From contig VFJS01000002.1 of assembly GCA_009885955.1 (NCBI GenBank), positions 1 to 64,000 of the forward strand: a stretch of DNA of 64,000 nt. Direction: 5' to 3'. This DNA comes from Spirochaetia bacterium (lineage in GTDB: Bacteria; Spirochaetota; UBA4802; UBA5550). Shown piece by piece: positions 42,869 to 51,968 of this stretch. The position numbers and the translations under genes were made by a program. Below the pieces are notes generated by a model that ran no database searches, was not told where the DNA came from, and worked only from the letters and a program-made list of their open reading frames with translations. The number at the start of each line of letters is the position of its first letter. The first letter of the stretch is position 1.

Positions 42869-44683
42869 TTATTCTCCCGGGTATTCATGAAAGTAAGCAT
42901 GGATGCCTGACGCGGTCCTTTGATTTATTCCTTTCACTGCTGATAGTTCTTCAATACATGCTTTTTTTATTGAATCAACTGATTTAAAATGTGCCATAAG
43001 TATTTTTTTCGTCTTCGGTCCTACCCCCCTGATATCATCCAGGATTGATGAGGTCATGTTTTTATCCCTGAGCTTCTTATGATAGGCCAGCGCGAACCTG
43101 TGTGCCTCATCCCTGAGGGACTGTATTATTTTAAGGGCAGGTGATGACCTGGGGAGCCTGTGCGGCGCCCTTGTATCATCAACGTAGATCTCCTCAAATT
43201 TTTTTGCTATTGAAATAATCCTGACAGGCGCATTGAAATTATTTGCCGCTTCTATTGCCCTGGCAAGCTGGCCCCTTCCTCCGTCGATGACCATGACATC
43301 GGGAAATGCTATGTTTTCATTTACCAGGTGCTGGATCCTTCTTGCAACGGCTTCATGTATCATCCCCGGGTCATTGCTGTTGTCATATCCCCTGATTCGG
43401 TACCTCCGGTACGAGGATTTTTCCGGCAGGCCCATGACGGACCTCACCATGGATGCAACGGCATGCCTCCCCTGGATGTTTGATATGTCAAAGCATTCCA
43501 TTATTTCAACAGGCCCGTCAAGTTCCAGGAGCCTGCCCAATTCCATCATGCCGCCCATCCTTTCATCGAGTTTCTCCCTGTCGAGCCTCTCCGATGCCAG
43601 CAGGTCAATATTTTTCTGTATCAGCCTGATTATCCCTTTTTCATCTATTGTATGAGGGGTGGATATTTTGACACGCCTGCCTGATTTTTCTGTCAGAAGG
43701 GATTCCACAGCTTTCCGGTCATCGAATTTCTGCCGGATAACAATTTTGGGAGGGCTTTCCCCTTTAAGATGATTATCAATGATAAATGACCGTATGATAT
43801 CCGACGGCATGGAGTAGTTCACATTGTCGTAAATGAATATTTTTCTATTTAATAATATGCCGCTTCTGAATTCAAAGAGTACCAGTATAGCCTCTCCGGA
43901 AAAAATGGAAGCCCCGATGAAGTCCTGGTCCAGGCCAGCCTGGAAATGGACTTTCTGAGTGGCAGTGAGTTTCTGTATGTCGAAAATTGTATTCCGTATC
44001 CGGAGGGCATCTTCATAGCGCATCTTCTCAGAATAATTTTTCATCATGGCGTTCAGGTTTTCAAGTACCGGCGCTATGTTCCCTTCAAGAAACCTGACGG
44101 CATTGTCCACAAGGAGCCGGTATTCATCCTTCCCGATTTCCCCGGCGCAGGGGCCGCTGCACCTGCCCATCTGGAAGTTGATGCACGGGCGCTCGCCCTT
44201 TTTCAGGGGTACCGGCCTGCCGCATGTTTTCAGCCTGAAGATGGAATTGATCATGCTGATAATATCCCTGGCAGCCCTGGCATCGGTATACGGCCCGAAA
44301 TACCTGTTTCCCGGCCTGTCTGCCTTTCTCGTGTATATGATCCTCGGATAGTCTTCAGTAAAGGTGACAGAAATGTATGGATACTTTTTGCCGTCCTTGA
44401 GCCTTATATTGAACCTGGGTTTGTGCTTTTTGATGAGGCTGTTTTCGAGGATCAGCGCCTCCATTTCGTTATCGGTGACTATAAAGTCTATGTCACTGAT
44501 GTTCCGTGCCAGGATTTTTGTTTTGATATCATCTCCCGTATCCTTAAAATAGGACGATACCCTTTTTCGTATATCAGCCGCTTTCCCGATATAGATTATG
44601 GAATCCGAGGCATCCTTCATGATATAGACACCGGGCTCCCGCGGCATTTTCTCAATAATTGGTTTACTATCTTCCTTTTTCAT
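42869..44683 (-). CDS. uvrC: excinuclease ABC subunit C
   Basis: 604 residues from ATG 44683, the usual UvrC length; an in-frame TTG at 44734 would overlap the next gene upstream. GVYIMKDASDSIIYIGKA is the GIY-YIG nuclease, RFNIRLKDGKKYPYI is the linker, a UVR motif lies near 200-235 (ENLNAMMKNYSEKMRYEDAL), then the RNase H-like domain (MECFDISNIQGRHAVASMV, VMVIDGGRGQLA) and two C-terminal helix-hairpin-helix motifs. It makes both incisions in nucleotide excision repair with UvrAB. It seems to follow the HAMP-TPR gene on the minus strand with a small gap. Confidence 0.95.
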   Translation of the reverse strand: MKKEDSKPIIEKMPREPGVYIMKDASDSIIYIGKAADIRKRVSSYFKDTGDDIKTKILARNISDIDFIVTDNEMEALILENSLIKKHKPRFNIRLKDGKKYPYISVTFTEDYPRIIYTRKADRPGNRYFGPYTDARAARDIISMINSIFRLKTCGRPVPLKKGERPCINFQMGRCSGPCAGEIGKDEYRLLVDNAVRFLEGNIAPVLENLNAMMKNYSEKMRYEDALRIRNTIFDIQKLTATQKVHFQAGLDQDFIGASIFSGEAILVLFEFRSGILLNRKIFIYDNVNYSMPSDIIRSFIIDNHLKGESPPKIVIRQKFDDRKAVESLLTEKSGRRVKISTPHTIDEKGIIRLIQKNIDLLASERLDREKLDERMGGMMELGRLLELDGPVEIMECFDISNIQGRHAVASMVRSVMGLPEKSSYRRYRIRGYDNSNDPGMIHEAVARRIQHLVNENIAFPDVMVIDGGRGQLARAIEAANNFNAPVRIISIAKKFEEIYVDDTRAPHRLPRSSPALKIIQSLRDEAHRFALAYHKKLRDKNMTSSILDDIRGVGPKTKKILMAHFKSVDSIKKACIEELSAVKGINQRTASGIHAYFHEYPGE

Positions 44684-44705
44684 GGCTGCCGGAGCGGATG
44701 GGAAA

Positions 44706-45803
44706 TTACGTTTTGCCTGCGGCAACGGGGCCAATAATGCGGTTGATTTTCTCGATATACTTTGCCGTGAGCTCGTAGGACGGATTAATAGCCATGGATT
44801 TTCTGAACATCTTCAAAGAAAATTCATAGTTCTTTTTTTTTGCAAAGGCAACACCAAGGTTGAAGAAGCTTGCGAAGTGTTCTGGATTGAGAAGGGTGAT
44901 AGTTCTAAAGAGGGCTATTGAATCATCGAGGCTGTTGTCCTTGAGTTTTTCAACGCCCAGTTTGAAAAGGCTGCCGTGGGGGTCCTGGGATGATTTTTCT
45001 TTTAGCTCTTCTATGAGGCTGTTAAACGAAAGCGCCAGCTCATTAAGCTCCCTGTCGTCTGTCGTCTTAATATTGAAGTTCAGGTCTCCCTTCGCGGCCT
45101 TGTCCATGTAGGCTGAAAGGTTCCGTATGAGCAGGGAATAGTTCTGAACAAAGATTACAGTGAGGGCTCCCACGGATAGAACAAGGATGACGCAGGCTGC
45201 GATGGATATCCACCGCAGTTTTTTCATTGATTCGTAATAACTGTTAATAACCCCGAATGTCCTTGATGCCGACATCATAAACTGAATCACATAGCTGGTA
45301 TTGTTTATTTTATATGGATGATAGACATTCTGCCAGTAGACCCCGTTTTTCGTATATAATCTCGGTTCGGCAGTCTCTTTTATCAACCCGCTTTTCAGAT
45401 AATTTTTATCTTTTTCCTCGCTCACCGTTGAACCGCCGGCAATGTCTATATCTATGTTTCCCCCGACTTCTACGGACTCGATCAGCTTAAAGTAATTGTC
45501 GTCCTGTGTCTTTGAAAAAATCAGTATCTTGAAAAAACCTCTCTCCCCGGTACAGTATTTTTTTAAGCTGTCACGGATATCATTCATTGCCCCTTTTTTT
45601 CCGTTTTCAATACTCTCAATAGCAAGCCTGCTCCTTTCAATCAGCAGGCTGCTGTTATTGCTGATAACCGTATCTCTAAGCAGATTTGAATTATTGGTTA
45701 TGATGATATTAAATGACAATGCGAAAAAGATTATCAGGAGAGAGTAAATTATCCCCACCGTAATAATGAATTTCCTTGAAAAGCTGGAGTCTTTTTTTTT
45801 CAT
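44706..45803 (-). CDS. membrane sensor with HAMP and C-terminal TPR
   Basis: 365 residues from ATG 45803; a more upstream in-frame start overlaps the next gene and is rejected. Helix 1 (FIITVGIIYSLLIIFFALSF), an extracytoplasmic domain of about 150 residues, helix 2 (WISIAACVILVLSVGALTVI), HAMP (NLSAYMDKAAKGDLNFNIK), then two to three TPR units (SIALFRTITLLNPEHFASFF and FSLKMFRKSMAINPSYE). There is no kinase, methyl-accepting or cyclase output. The TPRs probably recruit a partner protein in response to a periplasmic signal. It lies 11 bases after the LEA2 gene, so the two are co-transcribed. Confidence 0.75.
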   Translation of the reverse strand: MKKKDSSFSRKFIITVGIIYSLLIIFFALSFNIIITNNSNLLRDTVISNNSSLLIERSRLAIESIENGKKGAMNDIRDSLKKYCTGERGFFKILIFSKTQDDNYFKLIESVEVGGNIDIDIAGGSTVSEEKDKNYLKSGLIKETAEPRLYTKNGVYWQNVYHPYKINNTSYVIQFMMSASRTFGVINSYYESMKKLRWISIAACVILVLSVGALTVIFVQNYSLLIRNLSAYMDKAAKGDLNFNIKTTDDRELNELALSFNSLIEELKEKSSQDPHGSLFKLGVEKLKDNSLDDSIALFRTITLLNPEHFASFFNLGVAFAKKKNYEFSLKMFRKSMAINPSYELTAKYIEKINRIIGPVAAGKT

Positions 45804-45813
45804 ATTAAATGTA

Positions 45814-46800
45814 CTATCTAATCGACATGTCGCCCTTTTCATCAAAATTCAGCTTTAACGGCTCTTTTTTAATGGAATCGGGAAATTTCAGCATTGAGTA
45901 ACCGGTTAAACTAAAATTTCCTTTCAGGTTCATGAAGGCATCGAGTATCGACTTGCCGAGGATTTTAGAGCTGAAAACATTGCTGATCCTGAGAATGGAG
46001 GTGGAGCCTTCCCGTTTGATGTCCAGGGTGTTCCCGCTGATCAGTTTTTCCGAATTAACAAAAAAATTATAATCGAGCCTGTTAAAGAGGAGCTGAGCTC
46101 GTGTTTCATTCTTTAAAACAATGTCAAAATTTACTCTGAGCTTCAGGTCAAGGTCCGCGGGGTTTATGATTTTGGCCGGCTTTTTCCCTGACAGGATGTC
46201 ATTGAACATTCCATGAATCTTATTCGGGTCGGCCAGATTTTTACCGCTTTTTTTAATGGCATCATTTATTTCATTCAGGGTAGGCCTCTCCACTTTGAAG
46301 TTAGCAATATGGACCGATGGTTTAATCGCAGGGATATTTTTATGAAGCTTGAAATTCAAAGAGACACTTTTCGGAAGGCCCGGCATGTCGGGCAGGGGTA
46401 TTACGATTGTAACATCGGCAAGGCAGCTGAGAAAATCCCTGTCTCCGTAGGTCTTGATAATTTTCATGATGTCGGAGTAAATGAGGTTAACCCTGAAAGT
46501 TGTAATTCTCTTTTTTTTCGGATCAATGACAAATCCGCCGGATGTGTTAGTTGAAAAGAGCTGATGGTTGTCAATGAAAAAAACAATTTTAATATCCTGC
46601 AGTTTTAAATGAACCGGATAGGGATTGGATATCCCCACGTCAAAGAGGAAAGTGATGTCCCTGAGGCTTATCGATTCAATGTCGAACCCTTCGATTGTTG
46701 CTTTCGGTTTCGGAACGCTGAAGGATTCAAAGGTCATGCCTGGGCCTGCGCATATTGACATGATAAGGATTATTACGGCACCGCTGACGAATCTCTTCAT
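45814..46800 (-). CDS. exported LEA type 2 (WHy domain) family protein
   Basis: 328 residues. A signal peptide at 1-22 (MKRFVSGAVIILIMSICAGPG), then two LEA2/WHy beta-sandwich repeats: SISLRDITFLFDVGISNPYPVHLKLQ-type near 44-70 and LDLKLRVNFDIVLKNET near 213-230, which share the S-N-P-[YF] style motif. The ribosome site AAGGAG before ATG 46800 is ideal. LEA2 proteins are exported and thought to protect or bind surface molecules. It is the first gene of a pair with the HAMP-TPR sensor. Confidence 0.75.
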   Translation of the reverse strand: MKRFVSGAVIILIMSICAGPGMTFESFSVPKPKATIEGFDIESISLRDITFLFDVGISNPYPVHLKLQDIKIVFFIDNHQLFSTNTSGGFVIDPKKKRITTFRVNLIYSDIMKIIKTYGDRDFLSCLADVTIVIPLPDMPGLPKSVSLNFKLHKNIPAIKPSVHIANFKVERPTLNEINDAIKKSGKNLADPNKIHGMFNDILSGKKPAKIINPADLDLKLRVNFDIVLKNETRAQLLFNRLDYNFFVNSEKLISGNTLDIKREGSTSILRISNVFSSKILGKSILDAFMNLKGNFSLTGYSMLKFPDSIKKEPLKLNFDEKGDMSIR

Positions 46801-47077
46801 TATTATCTCCTTGAAACATCTGGAATCTGTGAATCAATGTAAATGTCAATACGGCAATGAACTTTTTAATATCCATTCACTGATAATGAATTAAAATTGT
46901 TTTCATTTATCTGTCAATAACTTTTGCATTTTCAGTAAATAGCTGCTGGCGGTGCGGGAAATTAACATGAGAATAAAAATTACATTATTTAAAATCATAG
47001 TTGAATAATATGTTGTAAAATAAATAGTATGAAAGGCCGGGTTTGAGTGAAATTAAAAACTTCAGAGGGGTGTGCAT

Positions 47078-47407
47078 ATGCCATACAATAATGAAATCGA
47101 GGCGCGTATCGGTAAAATTACAGCCAGGTGGAAAAATATGTCAAAAAAAAAGATGTTCGGCGGGATATGCTACCTGCTGAATGGAAACATGGCATTCGGT
47201 ATTTATAAGGATTTCCTTATCCTGCGCCTTGGAGAAGAAAAAGGCTCCAGGGCATTGGAAAGTGAACATGTAAGGTTTTTTGATATTACCGGCAGACCGA
47301 TGAAAGGATGGGTTATGGTAGAAATGGACGGATTTAAAAATGACGATGACCTGAAAGCCTGGCTGAAAAGCGCCAGGGATTTTGCCGGGAGTCTTCAGCC
47401 GAAATAA
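47078..47407 (+). CDS. TfoX N-terminal domain protein
   Basis: 109 residues from ATG 47078, two codons after a GTG; AGGGG precedes it. The opening EIEARIGKITARWKNMSKKK is followed by MFGGICYLLNGNMAFGIYKD and the closing GWVMVEMDGFKNDDDLKAWL, the TfoX-N pattern. In Haemophilus TfoX promotes competence, but stand-alone N-terminal domains have no established role. It is cytoplasmic and monocistronic, separated from the hemerythrin by a promoter. Confidence 0.75.
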   Translation: MPYNNEIEARIGKITARWKNMSKKKMFGGICYLLNGNMAFGIYKDFLILRLGEEKGSRALESEHVRFFDITGRPMKGWVMVEMDGFKNDDDLKAWLKSARDFAGSLQPK

Positions 47408-47448
47408 AATGTAACTGAATTCCCGAATCATAACTCTAAATTTGTTGC

Positions 47449-47477
47449 TTGACAATCTTGTGTGCAAGTGATATTTT
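47449..47477 (+). promoter_or_regulatory. promoter of the hemerythrin gene
   Basis: TTGACA at 47449-47454 and TATTTT at 47472-47477 with a 17-base spacer, 31 bases before ATG 47508. An AAGG ribosome site lies between. Confidence 0.5.
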
Positions 47478-47507
47478 TTTTATTATATTATTGATAAAAG
47501 GTATACT

Positions 47508-47921
47508 ATGGCAAAACTGCTTGAAGAGCTCAAAAGGGAACACTTAGCTTTAATCGATGACCTGAGGGAAGTTCATAAGCTTGGCATTGTGAACATCGAG
47601 GGGAGAAACAAACTGATGTCCATGAAGAACATCCTCCTTGACCACATGAAGAAGGAGGATCAGCATTTATATCCGATGCTGATGAAAGAATCTGAAAAGG
47701 ATGAAAATTTCAAAGTCGCCCTTGATTTTTTTGCCTCCAACATGGAACAGATCTCAAAACAGGCTCTTGTATTCTTTGACAAATATGCGGACGGCGGCAA
47801 CGAAAAGGAATTTCTCATCGATTATAAGAACCTGTTAAGCTGTCTCACCGAGAGGATTGACAAGGAGGAGAAAATTTTATTCAATGAATTTTATAAACGG
47901 GGATTGTCAGGGGAGAACTGA
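47508..47921 (+). CDS. hemerythrin HHE cation-binding protein
   Basis: 137 residues of mostly helical sequence. Histidine and acidic ligands appear in the expected order: KREHLALIDDLREVHKLG (helix 1), DHMKKEDQHLYPMLMKE (helix 2, two His) and the carboxylates in DKEEKILFNEF (helix 4). It binds a di-iron centre, and in anaerobes serves in oxygen or NO handling. It has its own promoter. It is convergent with the radical SAM gene, with seven bases between stops. Confidence 0.82.
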   Translation: MAKLLEELKREHLALIDDLREVHKLGIVNIEGRNKLMSMKNILLDHMKKEDQHLYPMLMKESEKDENFKVALDFFASNMEQISKQALVFFDKYADGGNEKEFLIDYKNLLSCLTERIDKEEKILFNEFYKRGLSGEN

Positions 47922-47928
47922 TCATCAA

Positions 47929-49584
47929 TCATACCGTGATGTTTGACAATATTGATTCTTCCATTTTCAGGGAGTTCCTGTTCAGCATTTCAATGAATTC
48001 CTCCCGGTTTTTAAACGGCCTGTTAATGATTATTTCTGACGCGTGTTTTTTTCCTATGCCCGGGATCATCCCTATTGCTGCTGAAGGGAGGCTGTTGATG
48101 TCTATGGGAAGGGGGAGAGCGATCAGGGACCGTTCCCTGTGGCCGATTACAATCGAATCATAAAATGTATTCATCTCCAGTCTGACCGGGTGTTTAACGG
48201 CTATGGAATAACTGGCAATCTGCTTTCCATAGGAAATATCACCGTGAACCTCAAGGATCAGCGCATCCCTGATCACTGTCCCTGAGGGATATATTTTTTT
48301 CAGCATGAAGTGGTCTATATCCTCCCTTATTTTCCCCCGGTAATATTCAAACCGTTGTTCACTCTTCCGGGAGAGTGAGGTTGGATTCTGGTAAATTTCC
48401 GTACCGGGGTGGGGGAGTAGTTTCCTGATATTAATCCGCTTTATCAGCAGGCCGGATTCAGCTATTTTTAATAAATACTCATAATTTATTTTGAAAGTCT
48501 CCATGGTCTCACCGCGGAGACCGTGGATCAGATTTATTCCCGGAAGGATAACCGGAATACCGTCAACCCTGGCCCCTCCAATGCTGTTTATCATACTAAT
48601 GACTTCCATTGCTTCGGCAGGGTCTATTTTCAGGTTATTGCCGGCAACCACATTCCGGTCAAATGTTTCAAAGCCCAGGGCCAGGGTGTCGCCGGGTGTA
48701 ACCGCAGCAGCAATAATTTTCAGTATATCCCCGGATTCAGAGGGAAAGTTTGCGATGGTCCCGGGATTAGCGTTATCGACATTAAGCGTGGTAATCAGAT
48801 TCGCATTCCGTCTCTCTTTCAGACCTGAAAAAAGGGTTCTGATAGAGTCAACCCTGGGCCTGGGGAAACCTTTCCTTCTTATTGTGAAATCGGGCTTATA
48901 CTGCAGTATATCGGCCTGGCGCCCGATTCTGAACCTGGATACGCCATTTGCAATGAGGCTGTCTATTTCGGCAAGGATATCCTCTTCGTCCCTGTATTCC
49001 AGTACTTTTGAGAGCCCCTCTGAGCAGAAGGAGCAGTGGGTCTCCCTTGGGCATCCCCTTGAGGTTTCAATCTCGCATATAACATTCGGGTACCCGGGAT
49101 GGAGCATCACCACTGATGCTCCCAGGACCGGCCACATCCTGTGTTCATAAGGGGCACCGGGGCTGTCCTCGGCCGCACCTTTTGAAAAATAATAGGCAAA
49201 CCGGTCAATGTCATGGTTCAGAAGCAGAGCATTGCTGTAATTTCCCGTGAGCATGTTTTTCATCATTCCGCCCACGGCAAAGTTTATTGAGCTGTTTAAT
49301 GAGATTATTTTTCTGGCTTCCGTTAGAGTACCGATTCTTGCTCCGAGATATTTCCCCGGCACTGCGGCTCCGCCGATCATGAAAACCATATCAAATCCGC
49401 CTTGGATCAGGTAGTCTGAACTGCGGAGCCTGTCTATGGTAACATATTCAATGTCCCCGGCCCCTGCGCCGGAGTCAAGGAGGGCGCCGTATATATATCT
49501 GGGGTATGGCGATATAAAAGGGGGCACGCCAAGGCAGGCAGGCTCATCGACAAAGCAGTCGAGGATGAGGAATTTTTTTTTCAT
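47929..49584 (-). CDS. COG1031-type radical SAM enzyme with C-terminal helix-hairpin-helix
   Basis: 551 residues. The N-terminus has a B12-binding-like Rossmann region (KFLILDCFVDEP onward). The cluster cysteines are C178, C184 and C187 (GCPRETHCSFC), spaced CX5CX2C instead of the usual CX3CX2C. The barrel continues with NLITTLNVDNANPGTI and LALGFETFDRNVVAGN. The C-terminus has a HhH motif (AIGMIPGIGKKHASEII, about 500-520). This fits the COG1031 family, best known from archaea and of unknown function. The HhH suggests that the target is a nucleic acid. Its ATG overlaps the HD-domain gene's stop by four bases. Confidence 0.78.
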   Translation of the reverse strand: MKKKFLILDCFVDEPACLGVPPFISPYPRYIYGALLDSGAGAGDIEYVTIDRLRSSDYLIQGGFDMVFMIGGAAVPGKYLGARIGTLTEARKIISLNSSINFAVGGMMKNMLTGNYSNALLLNHDIDRFAYYFSKGAAEDSPGAPYEHRMWPVLGASVVMLHPGYPNVICEIETSRGCPRETHCSFCSEGLSKVLEYRDEEDILAEIDSLIANGVSRFRIGRQADILQYKPDFTIRRKGFPRPRVDSIRTLFSGLKERRNANLITTLNVDNANPGTIANFPSESGDILKIIAAAVTPGDTLALGFETFDRNVVAGNNLKIDPAEAMEVISMINSIGGARVDGIPVILPGINLIHGLRGETMETFKINYEYLLKIAESGLLIKRINIRKLLPHPGTEIYQNPTSLSRKSEQRFEYYRGKIREDIDHFMLKKIYPSGTVIRDALILEVHGDISYGKQIASYSIAVKHPVRLEMNTFYDSIVIGHRERSLIALPLPIDINSLPSAAIGMIPGIGKKHASEIIINRPFKNREEFIEMLNRNSLKMEESILSNITV

Positions 49585-50132
49585 ATGCCGCTGATTGCTT
49601 CGTCGATGCCGATAGAAAGGTGGGACTGTATCTTCTTCTCCATGGTAAGTATAGCCTGCCTGTTTTTTCTGATAAATTCCTCGTCAATATGGTTTCTGCT
49701 GTAGCGGTTTATAAGATCATCGATTCTTTCGTCAATGGTGACTATCCTGTCGTGCATTACCCGTTTATCGGAATAATGAACAATCTCTCTCTCTTCAATC
49801 CTCCCGGTCGGGTTAAAATCCTTCATAATGACATGGGATTCAACTATTTCCGCGATGCGGATATAGCCCATATCCCTGAGTATTTTACCGCCGATATAAT
49901 CATGGTGAAGGTCCCGTCTTTTCAGGCACTGTGTTTTGGCTATGTCATGGAGCAGTGCCGAGGCAAGTACCAGGTCCCTGTTTATCATGGATGTATCAAT
50001 GAGGTTGTCGGCAAGCGCCAGTGAAACCAGTTTAACTTTTTCAGAATGTTCAAGAATGTTAGGCAGCACATCATACTGCCTCAGGAGCAGCAGGCACTCC
50101 TTTTCATCGGGGATTTTCTTTTCATTTTCCAT
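49581..50132 (-). CDS. HD-domain hydrolase
   Basis: 183 residues. His and Asp ligands: EHSEKVKLVSLALA (His), ASALLHDIAKTQCL (HD), LHHDYIGGKILRDMG and SHVIMKD complete the metal set of a phosphohydrolase. It resembles the YqeK/HDIG branch in layout. The substrate is unknown; nucleotide-type phosphoesters are common. It is coupled to the radical SAM gene by four overlapping bases, so the two probably act in one pathway. Expression is from the minus strand, diverging from the Liv operon. Confidence 0.8.
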   Translation of the reverse strand: MENEKKIPDEKECLLLLRQYDVLPNILEHSEKVKLVSLALADNLIDTSMINRDLVLASALLHDIAKTQCLKRRDLHHDYIGGKILRDMGYIRIAEIVESHVIMKDFNPTGRIEEREIVHYSDKRVMHDRIVTIDERIDDLINRYSRNHIDEEFIRKNRQAILTMEKKIQSHLSIGIDEAISGI

Positions 50133-50224
50133 TATTGATGCTTAGTTTATCCTTAATTTACAATTCGTTCCGAAATTGTCAACATTAATGACCTAAATAT
50201 TTTTATCCTTTTTAAATATTTTGC

Positions 50225-50253
50225 TTGATATTCATAATTATATGAGTTATACA
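50225..50253 (+). promoter_or_regulatory. promoter of the livG operon
   Basis: TTGATA at 50225-50230 and TATACA at 50248-50253 with a 17-base spacer, a near-consensus sigma70 pair. The transcript would have a leader of about 100 bases before ATG 50359; no stem typical of a riboswitch was recognised in it. Confidence 0.55.
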
Positions 50254-50358
50254 TACAGAGGAAATTGAAAAATCAGAATTTATAAATAATTCATTGAGTT
50301 CGATTTTTAAACCATAAAATTATTATCCCGGGAATGTCATTATAATGATTGAGATAAA

Positions 50359-51156
50359 ATGCAGATAATGAGCAACTTTTTAGAAATAAGAAATCTTACA
50401 ATCTGGTTCGGCGGGTTGAGCGCCGTTGATGATGTTTCCTTTGACGTGAAGGAAGGAATGATCTTCTCAATTATAGGGCCCAATGGAGCAGGCAAGACCA
50501 CCCTGTTTAACCTGATAAGCGGTATTTATCAGCCAAAAAAAGGATCGGTAACATTCCTGGGGAAGAGGATTGACGGGCTTCAGCCGCACCAGATCTGCAA
50601 ACTTGGCATTGCAAGGACCTTCCAGAACATTGAGCTTTTCTCGAGAATGACAGTAATGGACAACATTATGCTGGGAAGGCATAACCACATGAAAACAGGC
50701 CTCATCGGCGGCGCCTTCATGTGGGGGAAGGGGTCCAGTGCTGCCAGGGAGGAAATTCTGAACCGGATGGCCGCAGAAAAGATAATCGAATTTCTGGAAC
50801 TCCAGTCTGTGAGGAATTATTTTGTTGGTGACCTGCCATACGGAAAACAGAAACTCATTGAGCTTGCCAGGGCGCTTGCACTGGAGCCGAGGCTGCTCCT
50901 CCTGGATGAGCCGTCAGCCGGGATGAACAACGAGGAGAAACAGGACCTCGTCTTCTGGATAAAAGACATTCAGAAGGAATTTAACATTACAATCATAATG
51001 ATAGAACATGATATGAAAATGGTCATGGACATTTCAGACAGGCTCATGGCAATAAATTTCGGACAAAAATTAACAGAAGGACTTCCCGACGAGGTTGCAG
51101 GCCACAGGGAAGTTATGAAAGCCTATCTTGGAGAAGACGACATTGCTCAGCCTTAA
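50359..51156 (+). CDS. livG: branched-chain-type ABC importer ATP-binding protein LivG
   Basis: 265 residues. Walker [19 protein letters not shown], signature region [19 protein letters not shown], Walker [13 protein letters not shown], and the long LivG-type insert after the Q-loop ([20 protein letters not shown]). It energises uptake together with LivF on the cytoplasmic face. The GAG six bases before ATG 50359 supports this start; ATG 50368 is possible. The first gene of the operon livG-livF-ligase-livJ-livM-livH. Its 3' end overlaps the livF reading frame. Confidence 0.93.
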   Translation: MQIMSNFLEIRNLTIWFGGLSAVDDVSFDVKEGMIFSIIGPNGAGKTTLFNLISGIYQPKKGSVTFLGKRIDGLQPHQICKLGIARTFQNIELFSRMTVMDNIMLGRHNHMKTGLIGGAFMWGKGSSAAREEILNRMAAEKIIEFLELQSVRNYFVGDLPYGKQKLIELARALALEPRLLLLDEPSAGMNNEEKQDLVFWIKDIQKEFNITIIMIEHDMKMVMDISDRLMAINFGQKLTEGLPDEVAGHREVMKAYLGEDDIAQP

Positions 51157-51913
51157 TAATATTGAAACTTTTTACGGCCTCATTTATGCCCTGAAAGGAG
51201 TTTCCCTTGAAATTAAAGAGGGTACAATTACTGCCATACTCGGCAGCAACGGGGCTGGTAAAACTACGATCCTCAGGACAATCATGGGACTTCTTGATGA
51301 TCAGCCTGAAAAGGGAAATGTAATGCTCTCCGGCGAAAATATTAATTTCAAGGACCCTGAATTCATTGTGAGGAAAGGGATTTCCTATGTTCCCGAGGGG
51401 AGGGAGGTCTGGAATGAACTCACTGTCAGGGAAAACCTTGCAATGGGGGCATACATTAGAAATGACAAGAATGGAATAAAGAAGGATCTCGAAGGGATTT
51501 ACCATTATTTTCCTGTTCTGCAAGAGCGGGAAAATCAGCTGGCAGGGACTTTGTCCGGCGGAGAACAGCAGATGCTGGCAATAGGAAGGGCCCTCATGAA
51601 CTCGCCCAGGATCCTTCTCCTTGACGAACCGTCACTGGGCCTGTCGCCCATTCTTGTGAAATCAATATTCAGGATTATTAAAGACATAAACAGGGAAAGG
51701 GGAATTACCATTCTCCTGGTGGAACAGAATGCCAGGATGGCGCTTATGATAGCCAATTACGGCTATGTCATGGAAAACGGCCGTTTTGTCATATCCGGGA
51801 CGCCGGAAGAACTGATGGAGAACGAGGATGTCAGGGAGTTCTACCTGGGAATAAAGAAGGATGTATCAGCCAAGGGATACCAGAGGTGGAAGCGGAAAAA
51901 GAAATGGAGATAG
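51143..51913 (+). CDS. livF: branched-chain-type ABC importer ATP-binding protein LivF
   Basis: 256 residues from TTG 51143; GGAG eight to ten bases upstream lies inside the end of livG, and [12 protein letters not shown] is the normal opening of the family. A longer start at TTG 51128 is possible. Walker A LGSNGAGKTTILRTIMG, signature LSGGEQQMLAIGRAL, Walker B LLLDEPSLGLSP. The 14-base overlap with livG (stop 51156) shows translational coupling. It forms the second ATPase of the importer. Confidence 0.92.
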   Translation: MLSLNNIETFYGLIYALKGVSLEIKEGTITAILGSNGAGKTTILRTIMGLLDDQPEKGNVMLSGENINFKDPEFIVRKGISYVPEGREVWNELTVRENLAMGAYIRNDKNGIKKDLEGIYHYFPVLQERENQLAGTLSGGEQQMLAIGRALMNSPRILLLDEPSLGLSPILVKSIFRIIKDINRERGITILLVEQNARMALMIANYGYVMENGRFVISGTPEELMENEDVREFYLGIKKDVSAKGYQRWKRKKKWR

Positions 51914-51968
51914 TAGATAACAGCACGCATGCCGTTACAACAGCGATTATAAAATACCGGAAGGATTA

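Noticed and set aside
43946-44737. Long plus-strand open frame of 263 codons opposite uvrC
   Set aside because: It is antisense to uvrC, which has every expected domain; the frame is a by-product of its codon use.
51128-51913. Longer LivF start at TTG 51128
   Set aside because: The ribosome site and the family opening favour TTG 51143; the first five extra codons have no homology pattern.
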